Shown here: positions 26,825 to 34,368 of the stretch, one piece after another
Layout: each line of letters starts with the position of its first letter
Position numbering within the stretch: position 1 is the stretch's first letter
Source of the DNA: Anaerocolumna sp.
GTDB lineage: Bacteria; Bacillota; Clostridia; Lachnospirales; Lachnospiraceae
Assembly: GCA_029239975.1 (NCBI GenBank)
Contig: JARBTX010000027.1
Coordinates: 1-44,845 of the forward strand
DNA: 44,845 nt
Reading direction: 5' to 3'
The notes under the pieces: model-generated
What the model was told of the DNA's origin: nothing
What the model saw: the letters and a program-made list of their open reading frames with translations, nothing else
Databases searched by the model: none
Made by a program: the position numbers and the translations under genes

Positions 26825-26952
26825 TTTATAGAATTTAGCATACCATTAATACGAATTTTCTAGCTTCAGTTGCCCTACGGGCAAGATTCAGCTAGAAAAC
26901 ACGTATCAATGGCATGCTAAATAAGGAAGTCTTTGAGTTTCGCAATTACCTA
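26812..26952 (+). mobile_element. Palindromic mobile element, copy 2, inserted at the end of patA
   Basis: About 141 bp. The ends GGCAATTGCGAAACTC (26814-26829) and GAGTTTCGCAATTACC (26935-26950) are inverted repeats with one mismatch. Inner stem 26834-26853 pairs with 26902-26921 (18 of 20). The central hairpin TTCTAGCT...AGCTAGAA is the best-paired of the three copies. TAGAATTTAATTTA occurs on both sides (26800-26813, 26953-26966), a target-site duplication that reconstructs an intact patA end and the next gene's ribosome site. Confidence 0.9.
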
Positions 26953-26985
26953 TAGAATTTAATTTATAGTAAGGAGATGGATTCT

Positions 26986-28470
26986 ATGGCGATTTGGAAG
27001 AATTATATAAATGGAGAGTGGGTTCCAGCACTTTCTGGTAAGACAAGAAAAGTAATCAATCCTGCAACAGAAGAAGTGATAGCAGAAACAGCAGAAGGAA
27101 ATGCAGAAGATGCAAAACTTGCAATTAAAGCAGCAAAAGAGGCGTTTTATGGTACTGGTGAGTGGAGAAGAAAAAGTGCTCAGATGCGTTCCGATGTGCT
27201 TCTACAAATAGCAGATGAAATGGATAAAAGAAGGAATGAACTTGCTAGAACGGATACATTAGATAATGGAAAACCATTAAGAGAAGCAGAAGGTGATGTA
27301 GATGATGCCATTCATTGTTTTCGGTATTATGCGGGAATGATAAAAGCACCTTATGGTGGCATTTATGATGTTAACGATGCGTTTGGACCGATGCATTCCT
27401 ATACGATACACGAACCAGTGGGGGTATGTGGACAGATTACTCCCTGGAACTACCCATTGCTTATGGCAGTATGGAAGATTGCACCTGCATTAGCTGCTGG
27501 TAATTCTATCGTTTTTAAACCTAGTTCGATTACGCCATTATCATCTATTCTATTATTTGAAATTTTGGATCACGTAGGGTTACCAAAAGGATGCGTTAAT
27601 CTTGTTATGGGTTCTGGTGGAACAGTTGGTCAAGAAATTGCAGAAAATTTTGATGTGGATATGGTTACCTTTACTGGAAGTACCGAAGTTGGTAGGGAAA
27701 TCGCTAAAGCCGCAATCGGAAATCTGAAAAAAGTAGGGCTAGAATTAGGAGGCAAATCACCAAATGTAATCTTTGCAGATGCAGATTTAGAAGGTGCAGT
27801 GGAATGGGCAATGGTTGGAATCTTCTTTAATCAAGGTGAAGTTTGTTCTGCTGGATCTAGAATTATAATAGAAGAAAGTGTCAAAGATAAATTTATAGAA
27901 AGGCTTTCTAGTAGAGCTAATGCAATGACCTTAGGAAATGGATTAAATAACCCTGATATGGGGCCGTTAGTATCAGAAGAACATATGAATACAGTATTAA
28001 ACTACATAGAGATAGCAAAAGCAGAAGGTGCAACCTGTGTTTGTGGCGGTTATCGTTATACAGAAGGGGAATGCGCTAAAGGTTATTTTGTAAGACCAAC
28101 TATTTTTGATAACTGCACATCAGATATGACGATTGTGAAAGAAGAAGTATTTGGTCCAGTTGTAACCATACAAACCTTTAAGACAGAAGAAGAGGCAGTG
28201 GAACTTGCCAATGATACCATCTATGGTCTTGCAGGTGCAGTATTTACTACCGATGGAGCGAGAGCTTTACGTGTGGTAAAAGAGATAAGAGCAGGAATTA
28301 CTTGGGTTAATTGTTATAATCCAACCTTTAACGAAGCACCTTGGGGTGGTTATAAAATGAGTGGTTACGGTAGAGAATTAGGAATTCATGGATTAGAAGA
28401 ATACCAAGAAATCAAGCAGGTAAATATCAATCTAGCACCCGGAAAATTAGGTTGGTACGAGGAAAGATAA
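26986..28470 (+). CDS. Aldehyde dehydrogenase, likely 4-aminobutyraldehyde dehydrogenase
   Basis: 494 residues, full-length NAD(P)-dependent aldehyde dehydrogenase. General base Glu253 lies in GLELGGKSPN and the nucleophile Cys287 in NQGEVCSAGSR; FTGSTEVGREIAKAA is the coenzyme motif. Start at 26986 (MAIWKNYINGEW) has AAGGAG nine bases upstream; the ATG at 26977 would overlap that site. Following patA and preceding gabT, it most likely oxidises 4-aminobutanal to GABA (PatD/PuuC role). The substrate is deduced from context. Confidence 0.9.
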   Translation: MAIWKNYINGEWVPALSGKTRKVINPATEEVIAETAEGNAEDAKLAIKAAKEAFYGTGEWRRKSAQMRSDVLLQIADEMDKRRNELARTDTLDNGKPLREAEGDVDDAIHCFRYYAGMIKAPYGGIYDVNDAFGPMHSYTIHEPVGVCGQITPWNYPLLMAVWKIAPALAAGNSIVFKPSSITPLSSILLFEILDHVGLPKGCVNLVMGSGGTVGQEIAENFDVDMVTFTGSTEVGREIAKAAIGNLKKVGLELGGKSPNVIFADADLEGAVEWAMVGIFFNQGEVCSAGSRIIIEESVKDKFIERLSSRANAMTLGNGLNNPDMGPLVSEEHMNTVLNYIEIAKAEGATCVCGGYRYTEGECAKGYFVRPTIFDNCTSDMTIVKEEVFGPVVTIQTFKTEEEAVELANDTIYGLAGAVFTTDGARALRVVKEIRAGITWVNCYNPTFNEAPWGGYKMSGYGRELGIHGLEEYQEIKQVNINLAPGKLGWYEER

Positions 28471-28483
28471 TGGGAGGTATCAG

Positions 28484-29821
28484 ATGAAGGAGACACAAGT
28501 AAATATAGTCACAGATATACCAGGACCAAAATCAAAGGCTCTGCTGGATAGAAGATTCGATGTCATCGCAAATGGGGTTAGCTATAGCACACCAATATTT
28601 GTAGAAGAAGCCAAAGGTGCATTCATAAAAGATGTGGATGGCAACACATTTATTGATATGGCTTCAGGAATTGGTGTTATGAATATTGGTCATGGTGACG
28701 AAGGTGTTATAGACGCTGTGAAAGGGCAATTAGATAAATTCACTCATACATCTTTTAATGTAGTTATGTATGAATCTTATGTTAAAGTAGCAGAACAATT
28801 AGTAAAGTTAACACCTGGTGATTTTAATAAAAAAGTAATGTTTGCTAACTCTGGTGCAGAAGCAGTAGAAAATGCAATTAAGATATCAAGAAAATATACA
28901 AAAAAGCCGATGGTAGTATCTCTAGAATGTGCCTTTCATGGAAGAACCTATATGGCTATGACCATAACTAGTAAAGTAAAACCATATAAAGATGGGTTTG
29001 CACCTTATTGTTCTGACACCTATAAGATTCCTTCTCCTTATTATTACCGATATGAAGGCAATTTATCAGAAGGAGAATTTGGTCTAATGTGTGCTAATAA
29101 ATTTGAGACCTTATTAAAAGGTGAACTAAATCCAGATATGGTAGCCTGTCTTATTGTGGAACCTTTACAAGGAGAAGGTGGATTTATCGTTCCACCAAAA
29201 GGATATCTAAAAAGACTTCAAGAAATCTGTAATGAGAATAATATAGTGTTCGTGGTGGATGAAATTCAAGCTGGGTTCTGTCGTACTGGTAAGTTTTTCT
29301 GTTGTGAAAATTCATGTGTTACACCAGACCTAATAACTATGTCAAAATCCCTAGCAGCAGGATTTCCACTTAGCGCAGTCGTAGGCAGGGCTGAAATGAT
29401 GGATGCTGCGATGTCAGGGGGGCTGGGTGGAACATTCTCGGGGAATCCAGTTTCGTTGGCAGCAGCCAGAGTTGTTATAGAGAAGATGGTAAATGATGAT
29501 TATTCAGGTAAAGCACTTCATATTGCAGATATTATGATGCCACGGTTATTTGAATTAAAAGAGAAGTATTCTGTGATAGGGGATGTAAGAGGCCAAGGTG
29601 CTATGATTGCTTTAGAGCTTGTGAAAGATAAAAGAACTAAAGAACCAAATAAGGACGATGTTGGTAAGGTTTTATCCTATTGTCTTAAGAAAGGTGTAAT
29701 ACTAATTAGTGCAGGAATTTTTAGTAACTGTATCAGATTTCTACCACCTTTAGTAATTCGTGATGAACAGTTAGGATATGTTTTAGATGTATTGGATGAA
29801 GCGTTTACTTCACTAAAGTAA
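28484..29821 (+). CDS. gabT: 4-aminobutyrate aminotransferase
   Basis: 445 residues, class-III aminotransferase of the GabT branch: FIDMASGIGVMNIGHGDEGVI, FANSGAEAVENAIKISR, CAFHGRTYMAMTITSK, and Lys288 in MSKSLAAGFPLSAVVG as PLP lysine. It converts GABA plus 2-oxoglutarate to succinic semialdehyde and glutamate. Thirteen bases after the aldehyde dehydrogenase, with GGGAGG as ribosome site, so cotranslated from the same message. Confidence 0.92.
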   Translation: MKETQVNIVTDIPGPKSKALLDRRFDVIANGVSYSTPIFVEEAKGAFIKDVDGNTFIDMASGIGVMNIGHGDEGVIDAVKGQLDKFTHTSFNVVMYESYVKVAEQLVKLTPGDFNKKVMFANSGAEAVENAIKISRKYTKKPMVVSLECAFHGRTYMAMTITSKVKPYKDGFAPYCSDTYKIPSPYYYRYEGNLSEGEFGLMCANKFETLLKGELNPDMVACLIVEPLQGEGGFIVPPKGYLKRLQEICNENNIVFVVDEIQAGFCRTGKFFCCENSCVTPDLITMSKSLAAGFPLSAVVGRAEMMDAAMSGGLGGTFSGNPVSLAAARVVIEKMVNDDYSGKALHIADIMMPRLFELKEKYSVIGDVRGQGAMIALELVKDKRTKEPNKDDVGKVLSYCLKKGVILISAGIFSNCIRFLPPLVIRDEQLGYVLDVLDEAFTSLK

Positions 29822-29962
29822 GAGACTATATTTCATATATATAAAGCTCATCCATTACAATAAGGGTACCTATATTTCTATTTATTTCAATATGATATAT
29901 CAAAAAATAATTTAACATTAATTTAGTTCTTCTTATTATTCTAAAAGAAAAGAGGAGATATA

Positions 29963-31105
29963 GTGAATTTTAATTTTAATCTGCCGGTGAATCTTATGTT
30001 TGGAAGAGGCGTAAGTAAAGAAGTAGGAGTTCAGGCAGCAAAGTACGGTAAGAAAGCACTTATCGTAACTGGAGGCTCAAGTACAAAAAAGTCAGGATTA
30101 CTCGATAGAACAATTAGGTATTTAAATGAATCAGGAATACCAAGTGTTATCTTTGATAAAGTAACTCAGAACCCATTAACTACCACAGTTTATGAAGGTG
30201 CTGAAATTGCAAGGTTACACTCCTGTGATGTTATTATTGGACTTGGTGGGGGTAGTAGCTTAGATGTAGCAAAAGCCATTGCATTTCAGGTAATAAATGG
30301 TGGTGATATCTCAGAATATATATTTGGTTTGAAACAAAGTGATAAAGCACTCCCTATTTTGTTGATACCAACTACCTGTGGCACAGGGAGTGAAGGAAAC
30401 GGTTTTGCAGTACTTACTAATCCTGAGACTGGAGACAAAAAATCTCTTAGATGTAATACTATTATTGCAAAATGTTCACTAATAGACCCAGATTTAATGA
30501 TGACATTACCAAAAGGTATCTTAGCATCCGTGGGTTTTGATGCCTTATGCCATAACATGGAAGCCTACCTTTCAAAGATATCAACTCCATTATCAAAGGC
30601 ACTTGCCTTAGAAGGGATTCGTCTAGTATCGGAATCATTAATTCCGTTATATCAGGATTCGCATAAAGATAAGGGAAATTATAATTTATGGGAAAAGATT
30701 ACATTAGCTAGTACAATAGGTGGGATGGTAATTCATGCAGCAGGAGTTACAGCACCACATGGAATGGAACATCCCATTAGTGGGTTAAGAGATATCATAC
30801 ATGGTAATGGATTAGCTGCATTAACTCCAGTAATAATAGAAGAATCTATGGATTTTGCACCATATGAATATAGAGAAATTTCAAGAATTCTTGGTGGTAT
30901 GGATGAATATGACTTAATTAATAATATCAATAGAATGATTCATAATCTGGAATTAGAAACTTCATTAAGCCAAATGGGAGTAAAAGAGGAAGATATTACT
31001 TGGATGGCGCATAACTGTATTAAAGTTTCAACTCCTAGTATGAAAAATCATCCTAAGGAATTTAGCTTAGAAGATATAAAAAGAATTTATAGAAAAGCAT
31101 TATGA
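29963..31105 (+). CDS. Iron-containing alcohol dehydrogenase, probable 4-hydroxybutyrate dehydrogenase
   Basis: 380 residues, started by GTG behind AGAGGAGATATA. GGGSSLDVAKAIAF binds NAD(P); metal ligands of the Fe-ADH family are visible in GFDALCHNMEAYLS (Asp, His), HGMEHPISG and HGNG. In this setting the likely reaction is reduction of succinic semialdehyde, the gabT product, to 4-hydroxybutyrate, as in clostridial GABA fermentation. A different aldehyde substrate remains possible. It closes the operon; a terminator lies 160 bp on. Confidence 0.85.
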   Translation: MNFNFNLPVNLMFGRGVSKEVGVQAAKYGKKALIVTGGSSTKKSGLLDRTIRYLNESGIPSVIFDKVTQNPLTTTVYEGAEIARLHSCDVIIGLGGGSSLDVAKAIAFQVINGGDISEYIFGLKQSDKALPILLIPTTCGTGSEGNGFAVLTNPETGDKKSLRCNTIIAKCSLIDPDLMMTLPKGILASVGFDALCHNMEAYLSKISTPLSKALALEGIRLVSESLIPLYQDSHKDKGNYNLWEKITLASTIGGMVIHAAGVTAPHGMEHPISGLRDIIHGNGLAALTPVIIEESMDFAPYEYREISRILGGMDEYDLINNINRMIHNLELETSLSQMGVKEEDITWMAHNCIKVSTPSMKNHPKEFSLEDIKRIYRKAL

Positions 31106-31265
31106 TTTTATTACAAATAATAATTGAAACTAAGAAATGACCATTTATATTAATTAACATATTTATCTAATATATTCGTTACTATATAAGATATTATCAT
31201 ATTTGATTAACTATAATTTACTTTATGAATAAGCTTACAACAAAAATTTTGTTAACCTTCCTTTG

Positions 31266-31295
31266 CAGCGTTTGGAAATACCAAACGCTGTAATT
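31266..31295 (+). terminator. Intrinsic terminator of the putrescine operon
   Basis: Perfect 10-bp stem CAGCGTTTGG (31266-31275) / CCAAACGCTG (31281-31290) with loop AAATA, followed by TAATTTTT. Confidence 0.85.
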
Positions 31296-31375
31296 TTTAT
31301 AACTTGATAGGATTGTGCTCTTATGATATATAAATAAAGTATGGATAATTTTAGTTAAGGAGATATTATTATAAA

Positions 31376-32431
31376 TTAACAAATAGCGCGATACTGTTTA
31401 ATCAATTCTTTAAATTCTTCCTTGGAATGAAGAAATTCATACTTAGGATTTTCAACTTCGGATATTAGAGCTGGGAGTATTTGTTTGCCTAGGTTTTCTT
31501 GATTTCCTTTTACTGCGATATGATGATAAAGTGTGGATTTATTCATTTCCCAGGGTGTAATTGCAGCAGATAGAATAGATTTTAATAATGAAATACTAGT
31601 TTCAACATCCTTTCTTGCGAGCGCAACTTGGAGCGGTGCAATAAAAGAATTAATGTCCCAAAGCTGGAATAAAGTAGTGAGTTGTCTAGAAGTGTCAGCA
31701 AGGTAAGTAGCATTTTGAATGTTTCCTTCTTTTAGCTCGATTTCAGTTAAACTCATCAGTATGTTTTGAATCTCGCTTACTCCCATTAATAATTTACGCT
31801 CTAAAAGTTCAGCTGCTTCACTAAATTTACCTTGGTTTATCATTAGATTTGATTGGAGCTGTTTTTTATCTAGGGCAGTTCTATCTGGTAATAAATCTAA
31901 CATTTCCTGTGCTCTATCATATTCCATACGTCCCATGTATTTGGAGACTAACATGTAGATTGCTTTATTTCGAACTTGTTCATCGTTACTTTTAATAACA
32001 CGTTCATACAAGGTTATAATTTCTGTTTCATAAGATTCTTTATTAGTTATATTAGCTCCATATAAAAGGAGAGCGCCATCTAGTAATAATGCAGCTGTAT
32101 GAATCAGCTCATAACAGTTTGGATAATCTTGTATTTTTTTCATAGCCATATGAAACCCATCAGAAAAACAACTATTTCGAATGGTAGTTATAACATCTTT
32201 ACTAAACTGGCTTATCTCTTGTTCTGTTAGCCCTTCATTAAAACAAAGCAGAGTATTCAAATCAACTTTAAGTAAGCGTGCAAGCGGGGGTAATAAAGCA
32301 ATGTCAGGGTAAGTAATGCCCTTTTCCCACTTATTAACTGCAGGTGTTGATACACCAAGATATTCTGCTATTTGTTCTTGAGTCAAACCGATTTCTTTTC
32401 TTTTTTCTCGAATAATCATATTTAATGGCAT
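31376..32431 (-). CDS. XRE-family regulator with TPR-like C-terminal region
   Basis: 351 residues. The start at 32431 (MPLNMIIREKRKEIG) follows GAGGTGTTAATA; an extension to 32440 would use a GTG inside that site. Residues 6-62 are a Cro/C1 helix-turn-helix (GLTQEQIAEYLGVSTPAVNKWEKG). The remaining ~280 residues are helical and repetitive (LLLDGALLLYG, AQEMLDLLPDRT, SEAAELLERKLL), like the TPR part of peptide- or stress-sensing regulators. No pheromone gene is seen nearby. It is downstream of, and in line with, the efflux operon but separated by about 360 bp. Confidence 0.88.
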   Translation of the reverse strand: MPLNMIIREKRKEIGLTQEQIAEYLGVSTPAVNKWEKGITYPDIALLPPLARLLKVDLNTLLCFNEGLTEQEISQFSKDVITTIRNSCFSDGFHMAMKKIQDYPNCYELIHTAALLLDGALLLYGANITNKESYETEIITLYERVIKSNDEQVRNKAIYMLVSKYMGRMEYDRAQEMLDLLPDRTALDKKQLQSNLMINQGKFSEAAELLERKLLMGVSEIQNILMSLTEIELKEGNIQNATYLADTSRQLTTLFQLWDINSFIAPLQVALARKDVETSISLLKSILSAAITPWEMNKSTLYHHIAVKGNQENLGKQILPALISEVENPKYEFLHSKEEFKELIKQYRAIC

Positions 32432-32464
32432 TATTAACACCTCACTTAATATTTGGAATTTATA

Positions 32465-32609
32465 AGTATTAGCGAAACTTCTAATTTTAGAATAGTAACC
32501 ATGAAATTAATACAAGTTTAATTAAATATTACTTGTAATGGCAAATGAAGCGAAATAATTTGTAGAACGTTAGGATTAATTCCATTATCAATTGTATTTC
32601 ACAATTACC
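32465..32609. repeat. Possible decayed fourth copy of the palindromic element
   Basis: The ends resemble the element's terminal repeats (left AGTATTAGCGAAAC, right GTATTTCACAATTACC), the length is right (145 bp), and arms pair inside it: ATGAAATTAAT (32501-32511) with ATTAATTCCAT (32575-32585), and TACAAGT with ACTTGTA. The conserved core hairpin and flanking direct repeats are missing, so homology is uncertain. Confidence 0.35.
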
Positions 32610-32744
32610 AAAGGAGACACGCTAATTCTAACTAATAAATCTCTCTCTAAATACATTCTATCCAATAATATTGATTTGTTCAATTGAACAGTTATTAATT
32701 AATAGAATAAAAAATTAACTATCGGTTAATTAGTTATGAGCAAT

Positions 32745-32783
32745 AAGTAAGGCACCATTTCCATAGGAATCGATGCCTTACTT
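32745..32783 (-). terminator. Hairpin at the end of the efflux operon
   Basis: AAGTAAGGCA (32745-32754) and TGCCTTACTT (32774-32783) pair perfectly, with a smaller TTTCC/GGAA hairpin in the loop. It lies 12 bp after the last ATPase stop. The T run on the minus strand is weak. Confidence 0.55.
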
Positions 32784-32794
32784 ACAAATATGTA

Positions 32795-33691
32795 TTACGG
32801 TTTTTCTATAATAATCTTACCATCCACAAGTTCTAATTTTACTTTATTACCATCCATTTCAAGAGCATTAAGAATATCTCTTGGTATTTGGATGCGGCCT
32901 GATTTGTCCAATACGGCATATTCTTCTTGTGTTTCTTCTTCTAACCAATCAATGTTAATATCCTTTAATCTAGATATGTAATCGGTTTTCATAATTCGTT
33001 CACTACTAGTTTTTCCATCTCGTAATGCAACAACACGATTTACTTTTTTGGATAAGCTATTATCATGAGTAACAATAATAATTGTTAAACCTAGTTCTTC
33101 GTTTAATTTACGAAAGATATTTAATAAATAATCTGCAGTTTTACTGTCTACGGAACCAGTGGGTTCATCTGCTAGCAATAATTTTGGATTATTAGAAAGC
33201 GCGATGGCGATGGCGATTCTTTGTTGTTCACCACCAGACATCTGATTTAATCTGCTATTTTTTTTATGACTCATACCAACAAGGTCTAAAAGTTGTAAAG
33301 CTCTTTCTCTTTTTTCTTTTTCTTTCGTGAATAGCATTGGTGTCATAACATTTTCCAAGGAAGTTAGGTAAGGGAATAAGTTTCTAGCATTATTTTGCCA
33401 TACAAAACCAACGGTGCTTCGTTTGTATTCTACTAATTCTTTTTCATTTAGTTTAAATAAATCCTTACCATCTACATATAATTTACCAGCAGAAGGTCTA
33501 TCCAGCCCACCTATCATATTTAAAAAAGTTGATTTACCGCTGCCGCTGGTACCGATAATTGCTGTTAATTCCCCTGCTTTTATGGTTAATTCCAATCCCT
33601 GTAATGCTAATACTTCAATATCTTTTGTTTTATATATTTTTACTAGATTATCACAAACGACCATGTTGTTATCGGTATTATTCATTTCCAT
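32795..33691 (-). CDS. ABC ATPase with SpoVT/AbrB-like C-terminal domain
   Basis: 298 residues. Residues ~10-235 are a MacB/LolD-type ATPase: Walker A IGTSGSGKSTFLN, signature MSGGEQQRIAIAIAL, Walker B LLLADEPTGSVD. The end (~258-298, LDKSGRIQIPRDILNALEM, then KVKLELVDGKIIIEKP) has the GRIxIP swapped-hairpin pattern of SpoVT/AbrB DNA-binding domains. That module may only dimerise the ATPase, or may bind DNA. The start overlaps the preceding ATPase gene by 14 bases, so the pair is coupled. A second ATG two codons on is also possible. Confidence 0.88.
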   Translation of the reverse strand: MEMNNTDNNMVVCDNLVKIYKTKDIEVLALQGLELTIKAGELTAIIGTSGSGKSTFLNMIGGLDRPSAGKLYVDGKDLFKLNEKELVEYKRSTVGFVWQNNARNLFPYLTSLENVMTPMLFTKEKEKRERALQLLDLVGMSHKKNSRLNQMSGGEQQRIAIAIALSNNPKLLLADEPTGSVDSKTADYLLNIFRKLNEELGLTIIIVTHDNSLSKKVNRVVALRDGKTSSERIMKTDYISRLKDINIDWLEEETQEEYAVLDKSGRIQIPRDILNALEMDGNKVKLELVDGKIIIEKP

Positions 33692-34367
33692 TGATTATCT
33701 CACCATCCCCCAGTTCATATACCACATCACCTGCGCCCATTATACTTACATCATGTGTGGTCATAACAATTGTAACTCCTTCTGCCATGATTAAATCTTT
33801 GAAAATTTTTATTATCTGAAGTCCTGTATTAGAATCCAGCTCAGCAGTAGGTTCATCTGCAAAGATAACCTTTGGTTTATGTGCAATGGCTCTTGCAATA
33901 GCTACCCTTTGTTGTTCACCACCAGATAATTCTTGAGGCATATGATGCATTCTTTGGGTGAGTCCTACCAATTTGAGACATTCTTCCGTTCTCTTTTTTC
34001 TGTTTTCCTTAATTCCAGCTAAGCGGAGTGCGTATTCAACATTTTCATATGCTGTCATCATGGGAATCAATGAAACAGATTGAAATACAAATCCAATGGA
34101 ATTTCTACGAATGATTTCTCTCTGTTTTTCGTTCATGGTTACGATATTTTGATCATCAAAAAATACTTCGCCTTCATTTGGTTTGTCAAGTGCACCAAGT
34201 ATGTTCATAAGTGTTGTTTTACCAGAACCAGAACGACCACGAAGAATAGTCATAGAACCTTCAGGTATTTTAATGGATATGTCTTTTAATGCATAAAAGT
34301 TTTCTCCACCAGCTATAGGGAAGAAGCGTTTTACATGATTTGTTTTTAATATATATTTTGTATTCAT
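33678..34367 (-). CDS. ABC ATPase of MacB/LolD type
   Basis: 229 residues, compact ATPase: Walker A LRGRSGSGKTTLMN, Q-loop FVFQSVSLIPMMTAYENVE, signature [15 protein letters not shown], Walker B VIFADEPTAELDSNTG, switch His in TTHD. It starts one base after the large permease gene. Two ATPases with one permease suggests a heterodimer, the second carrying the extra C-terminal module. Confidence 0.92.
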   Translation of the reverse strand: MNTKYILKTNHVKRFFPIAGGENFYALKDISIKIPEGSMTILRGRSGSGKTTLMNILGALDKPNEGEVFFDDQNIVTMNEKQREIIRRNSIGFVFQSVSLIPMMTAYENVEYALRLAGIKENRKKRTEECLKLVGLTQRMHHMPQELSGGEQQRVAIARAIAHKPKVIFADEPTAELDSNTGLQIIKIFKDLIMAEGVTIVMTTHDVSIMGAGDVVYELGDGEIINGNE

Positions 34368-34368
34368 C

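Larger units (their letters stand above)
32432..32794. other. Intergenic region between efflux operon and XRE regulator
   Basis: 363 bp without a gene. It contains the possible decayed palindromic element (32465-32609) and the hairpin that likely ends the efflux operon (32745-32783). Confidence 0.5.
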
